From Orbaceae bacterium lpD02 (GTDB lineage Bacteria > Pseudomonadota > Gammaproteobacteria > Enterobacterales > Orbaceae): a stretch of 64,000 bases of DNA. The position numbers were made by a program, and so were the translations under genes. Under the pieces are notes generated by a model. That model made no database searches and was not told the origin of the DNA. It worked only from the letters and a program-made list of their open reading frames with translations. Shown piece after piece: positions 42,830 to 51,813 of the stretch (position 1 is the first letter of the stretch; each line of letters opens with the position of its first letter). The DNA is taken from assembly GCA_036251875.1 (NCBI GenBank), contig CP133960.1, positions 2,214,258-2,278,257 on the forward strand. Direction: 5' to 3'.

Positions 42830-44593
42830 ATGAACAATTATCCTTGGCGAATACAGATCGTCTATGCGTTGCTGCTAAGCTTGATTATATTATGGATCTT
42901 TTTACCGATAACAATTGGTCTAAAACTGTTAGGTTCAACGCTTGCCGTTGTAATTGCGGGGACGCTTTTCTACCGCTTACTGCGCTACCGACGGCTACTC
43001 AATGCCGCCACTAAAAATATTGCGTTTTTAGCACAAAAATTAGATTTACTGCCCGCTAGGCAGCGATACCGTTTACCGCTATTTTTAGTGACAGGTAACA
43101 GCGCCAAGGCGTTTTTCCCCAGCGATTTAACCTTAGCTGAGCAAAACATCGTGGTATCCTCTGAAGCCGTTTGGATCTATGTTGAAGAGTATTCAGAGCT
43201 ACCGATAGTGTTTGATTCATTAGTGGCACGTTGGCCTGATATGCTGGGTCGAATTGGCCTATTGTTAGCGGTAGCGCCAGAAGAAGAGAGCAAAGCGGGA
43301 CTTTTTACTGCAAAGCTACAAGCGTTTCGCCAATCGTGGGTTGATACTTGCAAAATGGCAAAGTACCGCTTGCCGGTTTACGTTTCGGCTCATATTTCAC
43401 TTAATAGTTTACATTACCATGATAATGCGACCTTACCTGTTTATTGGTACCAAATTATTGCGCAAAAACTCTATTTATTAGATGAATATTTATCACCGCT
43501 AGACAATTGGGTTCATGATAAAACTATCAACTCGCTCGAAAGGCAACAACGCTTGTCAGTTAGAGTGATGCTGAATGAATATCAAGCTTGGATAAAAACC
43601 AACATTCTTGATGTGCTTAGCGATCCAAAGCAACCCCTTACTAAATGTATACCGGTAGGGACGGTCATTTATCCACTCAATAGCCAGCAAGTCAACGATA
43701 ACCTGATTGAGCGCATGTTTGCTAGTGTTACCACTTTATCGTTACCTCACAGCAAAACAAGTGAGAAGCAGATCATTGCGCCGCCCGATCGGCTAATCAA
43801 ATTTATGCCGATTGCCTACCCTAATTCGCCAATTAGGAAAACCGTTTGCAATATGATTGTCATTACGGCGCTATTTCTTATGGCGGCGTTAGGTGCCTCA
43901 TATTGGAATAATATCAAACTGGCACAGCAGGTACATAGTGATATCCATACTTATGATCTTATCGCGATGGACAGTTATAGCGAAAAACGCGAAGCGTTGG
44001 CGCTATTAAAGGCCGATAGACGTCTACTCAATGACTATTTTAAACAAGGCGAACCGATAAAATTAGGTTTAGGTCTGTATCATGGGCAGCGTTTACTTGA
44101 GCCATTAAGCCAAGCAATTAGCCGTTATGTGCCTGAGCCTCCGCCGCCGCCAGCACCACCTCCGCCGCCACCACCGCCAGCGCCGGATCCTACGCCGCCA
44201 ATATTCTCATTTGATGCACTGTCGTTATTTGAAAGTGGCAAAATGCAGCTAAAACCAGAAGCGACGAAAACATTAATTGACGCGCTCATGGCCATTAAAC
44301 TGTATATGCAACAAAACAGTAGCAAAGGTTGGTTGGTGCTTGTTTCGGGTCACACCGACACCACCGGCGATAGTAATAAAAATCAGCAGCTATCACTAGA
44401 CAGGGCAGCTGCTGTCAGGAATTGGATGATCCAAGCCAGCAATATTCCTGAAAACTGTTTCGCTGTACAAGGGTACGGCGCAAATAAACCGTTGGTAAGT
44501 AATGACACGCCGCAAGGGCGAGCACAAAATCGACGAGTTGAAATCAGCTTAGTTCCTCAAATATCAACCTGCAAGTTGATAGATGAAAACTAA
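42830..44593 (+). CDS. T6SS-associated OmpA-domain protein with TssM-like topology
   Basis: A 587-residue inner-membrane protein with two N-terminal helices (about 9-27 and 30-48) and a cytoplasmic region. A third helix lies at 339-358, followed by a proline-rich linker at 435-457 and an OmpA/MotB peptidoglycan-binding domain at 460-575. The binding motifs are SGHTDTTGDSNKNQQLSLDR and GRAQNRRVEI. It probably anchors the T6SS membrane complex to the cell wall, the job TagL does elsewhere. The layout of two helices, about 290 cytoplasmic residues and a third helix followed by Y-x-N-N is the same as that of TssM. Genes at this place in enterobacterial T6SS clusters are usually named only OmpA family. 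Confidence 0.9.
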   Translation: MNNYPWRIQIVYALLLSLIILWIFLPITIGLKLLGSTLAVVIAGTLFYRLLRYRRLLNAATKNIAFLAQKLDLLPARQRYRLPLFLVTGNSAKAFFPSDLTLAEQNIVVSSEAVWIYVEEYSELPIVFDSLVARWPDMLGRIGLLLAVAPEEESKAGLFTAKLQAFRQSWVDTCKMAKYRLPVYVSAHISLNSLHYHDNATLPVYWYQIIAQKLYLLDEYLSPLDNWVHDKTINSLERQQRLSVRVMLNEYQAWIKTNILDVLSDPKQPLTKCIPVGTVIYPLNSQQVNDNLIERMFASVTTLSLPHSKTSEKQIIAPPDRLIKFMPIAYPNSPIRKTVCNMIVITALFLMAALGASYWNNIKLAQQVHSDIHTYDLIAMDSYSEKREALALLKADRRLLNDYFKQGEPIKLGLGLYHGQRLLEPLSQAISRYVPEPPPPPAPPPPPPPPAPDPTPPIFSFDALSLFESGKMQLKPEATKTLIDALMAIKLYMQQNSSKGWLVLVSGHTDTTGDSNKNQQLSLDRAAAVRNWMIQASNIPENCFAVQGYGANKPLVSNDTPQGRAQNRRVEISLVPQISTCKLIDEN

Positions 44594-44629
44594 AATTTAG
44601 TACTAACAACGATAATAAGGAGTTAAACA

Positions 44630-45118
44630 ATGGCAGTTCCAGCGTATATGTTTTTAAAAGATGATGGCGGCTCTGAAATCAAAGGTTCAGTAACTGTTGA
44701 TGGACGCGAAGGAAGCGTAGAAGTTGTTGAATTTGATCATCAAGTCTATATCCCAACTGATGGTAACACAGGTAAATTAACCGGTACTCGCGTACACAAA
44801 GCACTACAATTTGTAAAAGAAGTTGATTCTTCATCTCCTTACCTTTACAAAGCCGTAACTACTGGTCAAAACCTAAAATCAGTTGAAATCAAATGGTATC
44901 AAATTGATAACGCAGGTCAAGAAGTTGAATATTTCAATACCTTAATGGAAGGCGTAAAAATCGTATCTGTTAAACCTGAAATGTACAACGTCAAAGATCC
45001 AGCAAAAGAACAATACAATCACTTAGAGCGTATTGAACTACGTTATGAAAAAATCACCTGGACTTACAAAGATGGCAACATCATCCACTCAGACAGCTGG
45101 GTTGAAGGTCGTAGCTAG
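44630..45118 (+). CDS. hcp: T6SS inner tube protein Hcp
   Basis: Hcp (TssD) hexamers stack to form the tube expelled by the sheath. The 162-residue product matches the Hcp1 family: AVPAYMFLKDDGGSEIKGS at the start, VKEVDSSSPYLYKAVTTGQ in the centre and HLERIELRYEKITWTYKDGN near the end. An AAGGAG site lies 6 bp upstream. A stable stem-loop follows the stop, consistent with hcp mRNA being made in excess over downstream genes. Confidence 0.97.
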   Translation: MAVPAYMFLKDDGGSEIKGSVTVDGREGSVEVVEFDHQVYIPTDGNTGKLTGTRVHKALQFVKEVDSSSPYLYKAVTTGQNLKSVEIKWYQIDNAGQEVEYFNTLMEGVKIVSVKPEMYNVKDPAKEQYNHLERIELRYEKITWTYKDGNIIHSDSWVEGRS

Positions 45119-45138
45119 TTTTAAGGTACATTACGTCA

Positions 45139-45169
45139 CAATATTCTGCCGGATAACGGCAGAATATTG
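45139..45169 (+). terminator. Perfect 13-bp stem-loop after hcp
   Basis: CAATATTCTGCCG (45139-45151) and CGGCAGAATATTG (45157-45169) pair perfectly around a GATAA loop, 20 bp after the hcp stop. There is no U tract, so it probably stabilises the hcp 3' end or terminates partially. The rest of the 335-bp gap to clpV (45170-45453) holds no convincing gene; it may contain an internal promoter that I could not define. Confidence 0.65.
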
Positions 45170-45453
45170 CCATTATATTTAACCGTATCTACTTGCTAAG
45201 TATCAACTGATTGATATTTTTAGCGACCAAGTATATAGCGTTAAGTTATATGGTTAACAATATTGCACGGCAACATAATATTAAAAATATGATTTAAAAA
45301 TAGACGATTAGCAGCACAATAATCAGCATCGTTAATTCAATGGCCATCGTTGAATGGTGTTCAATATAGTGCTCAACATTGTTCAGGCTATTTAAGCGCA
45401 AAATGGCAGAGCTTAACAAAATAAACAACAATAAAATGGGAAAAGGAAGAATC

Positions 45454-48207
45454 ATGATAACCGATCCATCGACACTACTAAGACGGTTAAATCCATACTG
45501 TGCAAAAGCATTAGAGGCCGCTGCAGGACTTTGCCAAACCAGAGCCCATCTGGAAATCACGCCTGAGCATTGGTTATTAAAGTTATTAGAACAAGGTAAT
45601 GGTGATATCACCGTTATCGCTCGTCACTACCAGCTTAATATGGACGAAATTTGGCAAGGACTATTGAGCTATTTAGACTCTTTACCGCACACCGTTAACC
45701 AAAAACCCAATTTATCATCATCACTGATAAACCTATTACAGGCGGCATGGTTAAAAGCGTCATTAGACGACCAAGAAGAGCACATTCGCTCAGTACATAT
45801 ACTGCAAGCGCTACAAGAAGCGCCCCATAGCTTAAAAGCGCAAGACGCTTGGCCTCTACTTAGTTTATCGGTTATCTCATTAAAACGCTTACGCGTAAAA
45901 CTCGACGACATGTCAGATGAAAATCCACAAACTCAAGCTTATGAAAGCAGTCAGGCTATTACTGATACGGCCGAGCAAGCGGTACAAGTGACACCCGTTA
46001 AAAGTGACACTCCAGCCCAAAGCACAACCGATAATGCGCAAACGCAAAAACACCACCAAGCGGCATTAAGTCGTTTTTGTGAAGATGTGACAGAAAAGGC
46101 GCGCGCGGGCAAAATTGACCCCGTTTTTGGTCGTGATAGTGAAATTAGACAAATGGTCGATATTCTATCAAGAAGACGCAAAAACAACCCTATTTTAGTC
46201 GGTGAACCCGGGGTAGGTAAAACGGCACTGGTCGAAGGGCTCGCTTTACGCATTGTCGAAGGTAATGTACCAACCAACTTAAAAGAGGTGGCGATTATGA
46301 CGCTCGACCTCGGTTTACTACAAGCTGGAGCAGGCGTTAAAGGCGAGTTTGAACAACGACTTAAAAATGTCATCGATGCCGTCCAACAATCAGCCACGCC
46401 TATTTTATTATTTATTGATGAAGCGCATACCATTATTGGTGCGGGTAACTCTGCTGGTGGCGCCGACGCGGCTAATTTATTAAAACCGGCACTGGCGCGT
46501 GGCGAATTACGCACGATTGCGGCAACCACCTGGTCTGAATATAAACAATACTTTGAAAAAGATGCCGCCTTAGAGCGCCGTTTCCAGATGGTTAAAGTCG
46601 ATGAGCCAAATGATGAAATGGCATGTTTAATGTTACGCGGCTTAAAATCGCGTTATGCTAAGCATCACGGTGTACATATTTTAGATCAAGCGGTAAAAAC
46701 AGCCGTCATGCTCTCTCGTCGTTATATTAGTGGTCGTCAACTACCCGACAAAGCGGTTGATCTACTTGATACCGCATCGGCGCGTGTACGTATGGGGCTG
46801 GACACCACGCCAGAATCGATCACCAAGCTACAGGCAAACATCACCTCATTACAGCTAGAACAACAGGCATTGCTTGCCGACCAAAGTTTAGGGGAAGACG
46901 ATTTACAACAGCGCGTTGATGAAATCATCGCCCAAACTACACAATTAGAGCAGGATTTACACACTGCTCAGCAACAGTTTGCGCAAGAAAAGGCATTGGT
47001 ACAAAAACTCATTGAATTACGGGCTAACGATAACCAAGGCGACAAAAAACTCACTCAGCAGATTAAAGAGACGCAGCAAGAGCTGCAGACCTTACAAAAT
47101 CATGCTCCGCTACTTTCACTCGATGTCGATAGTCGAACGGTATCGACCGTGATTGCCGACTGGACGGGCGTGCCACTTGAAAGCTTATTAAAAGATGAGC
47201 AAAGTCACTTACTCAATATTGAAGATGATCTACGTAACCGGGTGGTTGGGCAAGATATCGCATTATCCGAATTGGCCAGACGTATTCGCGCGGCGAAAAC
47301 CGGCTTAACCTCTGAAGATGCACCAATGGGCGTCTTCTTATTAGTCGGGCCATCGGGCGTGGGTAAAACTGAGTGTGCACTGGCACTAGCTGACACTCTA
47401 TTTGGCGGTGAACAATCATTGGTTACCATCAACATGTCAGAATACCAAGAAGCGCACACCGTCTCACAATTAAAAGGCTCACCGCCGGGTTATGTCGGTT
47501 ATGGTCAAGGCGGCGTATTAACCGAAGCTGTACGCAAAAGGCCCTATAGCGTAGTGCTACTCGATGAAGTTGAAAAAGCCCATAAAGACGTGCTAAATCT
47601 ATTTTATCAAGTATTCGACCGCGGCTTTATGCGTGATGGTGAAGGTCGTGAAATCGACTTCCGTAATACCTTAATCTTAATGACCTCTAACTTAGGTAGT
47701 GACCAATTAATGGCGCTATTTGAAGAGATGCCAGATGCGCCCGTTGCGACGCAGCAAGAGCTATTAAGACCGATTATTCGTGAGCACTTCCAACCTGCGC
47801 TATTAGCTAGGTTCCAAACGGTGATCTTCACCCCGCTTGCGCGTGACGCAATGCGCCAAATTGTCCAGATGAAATTTAACAAAGTGGCGCAGCGACTCAA
47901 TCGCCATTATAAAATTAGTTTTAATGTTGGCGAAGCGCTGTATGAGCAGCTGGTTGATGCTTGTCTATTACCTGATACTGGTGCGCGCAATATCGATAGC
48001 ATCTTAAACCAACAGATTTTACCGGCGGTATCAAACTTATTACTGCAAAAGCAATCGTCAGACCAAACCAAACAGACACTCAGCCTCGATTTTATTGAGG
48101 AGGAAGGGATTGTTTTAGCGTGGGGCAATGGCCAAGAAAAAGCAAAACCGAAACCGAAACAGAAGGTTACTAAAGCTAAAAAGCCTAAAAAAGTAACTGA
48201 AAAATAG
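45454..48207 (+). CDS. tssH: T6SS sheath-recycling ATPase TssH/ClpV
   Basis: This Hsp100 ATPase disassembles contracted TssBC sheaths. It has an N-domain (residues 1-150) and two AAA+ modules, with Walker A motifs GEPGVGKT and GPSGVGKTE and Walker B ILLFIDEAHT. A middle coiled coil (about 440-560) lies between them. The ATG at 45454 (MITDPSTLLRRLNPYCAKAL) has AAAAGGAAGA just upstream and matches the ClpV start; earlier in-frame starts are rejected. 917 residues. The C-terminus ends in an unusual lysine/proline-rich tail of about 25 residues. Confidence 0.96.
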   Translation: MITDPSTLLRRLNPYCAKALEAAAGLCQTRAHLEITPEHWLLKLLEQGNGDITVIARHYQLNMDEIWQGLLSYLDSLPHTVNQKPNLSSSLINLLQAAWLKASLDDQEEHIRSVHILQALQEAPHSLKAQDAWPLLSLSVISLKRLRVKLDDMSDENPQTQAYESSQAITDTAEQAVQVTPVKSDTPAQSTTDNAQTQKHHQAALSRFCEDVTEKARAGKIDPVFGRDSEIRQMVDILSRRRKNNPILVGEPGVGKTALVEGLALRIVEGNVPTNLKEVAIMTLDLGLLQAGAGVKGEFEQRLKNVIDAVQQSATPILLFIDEAHTIIGAGNSAGGADAANLLKPALARGELRTIAATTWSEYKQYFEKDAALERRFQMVKVDEPNDEMACLMLRGLKSRYAKHHGVHILDQAVKTAVMLSRRYISGRQLPDKAVDLLDTASARVRMGLDTTPESITKLQANITSLQLEQQALLADQSLGEDDLQQRVDEIIAQTTQLEQDLHTAQQQFAQEKALVQKLIELRANDNQGDKKLTQQIKETQQELQTLQNHAPLLSLDVDSRTVSTVIADWTGVPLESLLKDEQSHLLNIEDDLRNRVVGQDIALSELARRIRAAKTGLTSEDAPMGVFLLVGPSGVGKTECALALADTLFGGEQSLVTINMSEYQEAHTVSQLKGSPPGYVGYGQGGVLTEAVRKRPYSVVLLDEVEKAHKDVLNLFYQVFDRGFMRDGEGREIDFRNTLILMTSNLGSDQLMALFEEMPDAPVATQQELLRPIIREHFQPALLARFQTVIFTPLARDAMRQIVQMKFNKVAQRLNRHYKISFNVGEALYEQLVDACLLPDTGARNIDSILNQQILPAVSNLLLQKQSSDQTKQTLSLDFIEEEGIVLAWGNGQEKAKPKPKQKVTKAKKPKKVTEK

Positions 48208-48289
48208 GCGATTTATTCGAGCATGACGATAATCAAATAAATATGGTGTTAGTAAAACAATAACAACATAAAGTGAAAGGAGTAACACC

Positions 48290-50809
48290 TTGGCAAAAGA
48301 GGCGCAAAGCACATTACAAGCATTTGCTAACGGCGTAGCCGGTGTGCGGCATAATCGCTATACCTTAAGCATTACCGATATGGCGTCTTCCATAGCGGTG
48401 CTATCGGTTAAGGGTAGCGAGCAGCTTAATGAGCCGTGGTATTATGCGATCACTTTCACCAGTGCTGATAAAAATATTCGCGTTAGCTCGGCATTAGGTC
48501 AGCCGGCATCGTTGGCATTTTTAGCGCCAAACCTGCTAACGCAGGTCACCCACATTAGCTCACTCGATAAACCAGCAATGCCGCGCACCTTATATGGCGT
48601 GGTAACCGAGTTTGCTCAGCTATCGGTCAATAAAGATGAAGCGCATTATCGGCTGGTACTGCAGCCACGGCTGGCGCTATTTGCTAATGACCATTATAGC
48701 GCCATTTACCAAAACCAAAGTGTGGTCAGCGTGGTGGAAGAGGTGCTGCGCCGCCATGGTTTTACTGGCGTCGATTACCGCTTAGCGTTAAAAGACAGCT
48801 ACCCCGCCCGGGAGTTTATCACGCAATGGCAAGAGAGCGACCTGGCGTTTATTCAGCGTTTATTGGCCGATGTCGGCATCTGGTTACGCTTTGAAAGCCA
48901 CGCCGAACACAACTGTGATGTATTGGTATTAAGTGATTACGAACAGGGTTTTGAGGACGTCGGCAGTCTTGGTTACACGCAACCGAGTGGCATGGCGGAT
49001 AACGCCCGTGATAGCGTGTGGGATTTACAATTTGCCAGCAAAAGCGTAGCGCGTCAGGTGAAGGTAAATGATTATAATTATCGAGAAGCACCAGCCGACC
49101 TTCACGCACAAATAAACTCACAACCTAAAGAGGTTACCACCGCCGGCACCGATTACCGCTATGGTGAGCACTTTAAACGTAAAGGCGATGACAACATTAT
49201 TGAAAGCGGCAGTTGGTATGCCAAAATCCGCCATCAGCAGCAGATTAGCGAACAGATTATTATTCACGGTAACGCTAATGACTACCACTTAGCCCCAGGG
49301 CAACGGCTGATGATTAGCGGCAGCCCGATCAACGGCATCAGTGAAGGGATAGTGATTTTAGCGACCGAGTGCTATGGTGACCGCAGCGAGGCCTATCACG
49401 TTAAGTTTACCGCTATGCCGTATAACGTACTAAAACCGTATCGCCCAGCACCGTTACCGTGGCCACAGGTGACCGGCACACTGCCGGCGCGGGTGACCAG
49501 TCCAGATAATGACACCTATGGTTATATTGACACCATGGGGCGCTACCGCGTTAAATTTGATTTTGATTTAAAAACCTGGCGCAGTGGAGAAGAGAGCTTA
49601 TGGGTGAGGCTAGCAAAACCGTATGCCGGCGACCGCTATGGTTTCCACTTCCCCTTAATCGATGGTACCGAGGTGGCTATCGCTTTTACCGGTGGCAATC
49701 CTGATAGACCGTATATTGCCCATGCCATGCATGACAGCACACATCCTGACCCTGTCACGACTATCAATAAACACCGCAATGTGCTGCGAACGCCAGCCAA
49801 CAACAAGCTGCGCATGGATGATAAACGCGGGCAAGAGCATATCAAACTGGCTACCGAGTACGGCAAAAGCCAGCTTAATCTCGGCCACTTAGTTAATCAA
49901 AACAGAGAACAACGCGGTGAAGGCTTTGAGCTACGCACCGACGAATGGGGCGCCATTAGCGCGAATAAAGGTTTATACCTAACCGCACAAAGCGAGCCAC
50001 AAGCCCAAGGTCAGCAGCTCGATATGCAAGGCGCGATTGCCCAGCTGGAAAACGCCTTATCGATTGCCAAAGCGCTACAAAATGCCGCCAATAGCGCGCA
50101 GGCGCACCCCGCTGATCTCGACAGCCAACAGCAGCTACAAAGCGCACTAAAGCAGCTAACCGAAGCAGGCATGATTGCTTACGCGCCAGCCGGTATAGGC
50201 CTCACCAGTGATGAGAATATTCAGCTCTCCAGCGGTAATAGCATCAGCTTAACCAGTGAACAGCAGACCGACATTAGCGCGCTTAATAATATCACCTTAA
50301 CCTCATCTGAGGCGGTCGGCATCTTCGCCCATAAAGCGGGTATGAAGCTACTGGCTAACCAAGGCCAAGTCGAACTGCAAGCCCAAAACGACGCGTTAGA
50401 TGTGGCAGCTAAACAAGAGATAAACATTGACAGTGTTGATGGCCATATCACTATCACCGCCAAGAAAGAGATCATCCTTATTAGCGGTGGCAGTTATATC
50501 AAAATCGATGCATCAGGTGTTGAATTAGGTTCATCAGGGAATGTCACCATAAAAGCCTCTGCGCTACAAAAAATGGGACCGGCAAGTATGAGTAATAATA
50601 TTAAAGCACTATCTGAGCCTGTAACTAACAATGGTATGAAGTTTCGGTTTATTGATGAAAATGGTTTACCTCATGTTAATGAAAATTATATAGCTCAACT
50701 ACCAAATGGGAAAAAAATTCAAGGTGTTAGTGATAGTCAGGGATATACACAAACTTTTTTTTCCACTAATTCACAAGAGCAAATAAAACTTGAATTGATA
50801 GAATCATAA
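48290..50809 (+). CDS. vgrG: T6SS spike protein VgrG with transthyretin-like C-terminal extension
   Basis: VgrG (TssI) trimers cap the Hcp tube and carry effectors. The gp27-like region begins near residue 20, the gp5 OB fold lies around residues 390-480 (GRYRVKFDFDL...WVRLAKPYAG), and a DUF2345 needle follows. Residues from about 775 to 839 form a small beta domain (MKFRFIDENGLPHVNENY...GVSDSQGYTQTFF) of the transthyretin-like adaptor type used to dock effectors. The start is TTG 48290, supported by AAAGGAG seven bases upstream and no nearby ATG. Base composition falls sharply at the boundary of the extension (about 50,585). Confidence 0.95.
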   Translation: MAKEAQSTLQAFANGVAGVRHNRYTLSITDMASSIAVLSVKGSEQLNEPWYYAITFTSADKNIRVSSALGQPASLAFLAPNLLTQVTHISSLDKPAMPRTLYGVVTEFAQLSVNKDEAHYRLVLQPRLALFANDHYSAIYQNQSVVSVVEEVLRRHGFTGVDYRLALKDSYPAREFITQWQESDLAFIQRLLADVGIWLRFESHAEHNCDVLVLSDYEQGFEDVGSLGYTQPSGMADNARDSVWDLQFASKSVARQVKVNDYNYREAPADLHAQINSQPKEVTTAGTDYRYGEHFKRKGDDNIIESGSWYAKIRHQQQISEQIIIHGNANDYHLAPGQRLMISGSPINGISEGIVILATECYGDRSEAYHVKFTAMPYNVLKPYRPAPLPWPQVTGTLPARVTSPDNDTYGYIDTMGRYRVKFDFDLKTWRSGEESLWVRLAKPYAGDRYGFHFPLIDGTEVAIAFTGGNPDRPYIAHAMHDSTHPDPVTTINKHRNVLRTPANNKLRMDDKRGQEHIKLATEYGKSQLNLGHLVNQNREQRGEGFELRTDEWGAISANKGLYLTAQSEPQAQGQQLDMQGAIAQLENALSIAKALQNAANSAQAHPADLDSQQQLQSALKQLTEAGMIAYAPAGIGLTSDENIQLSSGNSISLTSEQQTDISALNNITLTSSEAVGIFAHKAGMKLLANQGQVELQAQNDALDVAAKQEINIDSVDGHITITAKKEIILISGGSYIKIDASGVELGSSGNVTIKASALQKMGPASMSNNIKALSEPVTNNGMKFRFIDENGLPHVNENYIAQLPNGKKIQGVSDSQGYTQTFFSTNSQEQIKLELIES

Positions 50810-50822
50810 AATTAGACGATAA

Positions 50823-50842
50823 AAGGAAAAAAGGAAAAAAGG
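50823..50842 (+). promoter_or_regulatory. Triple AAGG repeat ribosome-binding region of the effector gene
   Basis: Two direct copies of AAAAAAGG follow a shorter AAAAGG, so three potential Shine-Dalgarno cores sit 8, 16 and 24 bases before the ATG. Such an 8-bp tandem array could slip during replication and change the spacing, but only about three units are present. Confidence 0.6.
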
Positions 50843-50850
50843 AATTAATT

Positions 50851-51813
50851 ATGCCTGATAATAGAATATTAAGAGGGGTAACAAAGCCGATTCAAAATGG
50901 AAATGTTTCGGTGAAAGACGTAGTTTTTTCTAAAAAAAAGCCTTTATTTATCCTTTTTAGTTTTTCAGGTGAACATGGTGCAAGTGATTTTTTAGCTTCG
51001 GCTAAATATAAACAAGAACGATTAAAAAGAAAATATCCGTTAGCTGAAATAAGAATTGTAGAAGGCTTCAAACTAATTGATGAGTTCAAAAAAGAATGGG
51101 TTAAATTATACAATGAACTCGACGCTGAATCCATATATCAGCTCTGGGAAGTTCACTATTTTGGACATGGCAATCAAGATTGTCTTTTACTCGATGATAA
51201 GGGGGTTAATTTACATTTTGTGAAGAATGATGAATTACCTATTTTACCTTGGCATCCTAATCGAGGTATTTTTGTATTGCATAGTTGCCGAGGCGCGGCA
51301 TATGAAGATTATTTTTCTAAAGATAATATGGAGAGTAAAATTTGCCTAGCTCAGAGAATTTCAAATTTACAACAGACACGTTGTTTGGGGCAAGTTGTGT
51401 ATGCTAATTTCTGTGCGCTTCCGTCAAAATATATTTTTGCTATGATGAATACTCCATCAATTAATCAAGTTATTTTAACTGAGGAAGAAAAAGAAGCTGA
51501 GATGAGATACCGATCTGAACCGATCACAAATAATGTTGCAATTTTTATGGGTGCTGATAAATCTCTATGGGGTTATGCTTTATTAACCGGGGCCACAGGT
51601 AAAAAAATTTTGAAAAATAAGCAACAATATGAAAATGCAATGGCTTCGTTGGAAAAAGTGATTTATCCAAAATATCAAATTTACTATGATGTAGAAATAT
51701 TAAGTAGCCGAAATCAAATTATGCCCTGCCGAGTATTCAATAAAGGGGTACTAGAACAAGAGCATATTGTCGAGCTAGATAAATTTAATAATAACGATTT
51801 GGATTTTATCTAA
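50851..51813 (+). CDS. Putative T6SS effector, caspase-like (clan CD) cysteine peptidase
   Basis: Not recognised as a named family. The 320-residue protein has no signal peptide or membrane helix. Predicted strands PLFILFSF (31-38), EIRIVEGF (66-73), IYQLWEVHYFGHG (95-107) and GIFVLHSCRGA (139-149) alternate with helices. They carry a Gly-His-Gly (His106) and a Cys146 forty residues later, the order and spacing of the His/Cys dyad in clan CD peptidases (caspases, gingipains, CHAT). It lies 41 bp after a VgrG with an adaptor domain and its stop overlaps the next gene, the layout of an effector-immunity pair. AT-rich compared with vgrG. The protease activity and toxicity are inference. Confidence 0.6.
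   Translation: MPDNRILRGVTKPIQNGNVSVKDVVFSKKKPLFILFSFSGEHGASDFLASAKYKQERLKRKYPLAEIRIVEGFKLIDEFKKEWVKLYNELDAESIYQLWEVHYFGHGNQDCLLLDDKGVNLHFVKNDELPILPWHPNRGIFVLHSCRGAAYEDYFSKDNMESKICLAQRISNLQQTRCLGQVVYANFCALPSKYIFAMMNTPSINQVILTEEEKEAEMRYRSEPITNNVAIFMGADKSLWGYALLTGATGKKILKNKQQYENAMASLEKVIYPKYQIYYDVEILSSRNQIMPCRVFNKGVLEQEHIVELDKFNNNDLDFI

Noticed and set aside
44130-44190. GC-rich CCGCC-type repeat in the OmpA-domain gene as a possible assembly artefact or mobile repeat
   Set aside because: It encodes a proline-rich linker in frame between the third membrane helix region and the OmpA domain, a normal place for such a linker.
45294-45455. Minus-strand frame with two hydrophobic stretches ending ...AIELTMLIIVLLIVYF, resembling a small membrane peptide gene
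   Set aside because: It overlaps the clpV ribosome site antisense, has no convincing Shine-Dalgarno sequence, and runs on into an open frame through clpV, as expected of a shadow of coding DNA.
45951-46529. 192-codon minus-strand frame inside clpV
   Set aside because: Shadow of the conserved first AAA+ domain; composition rich in Ser, Ala and Cys with no recognisable domain.
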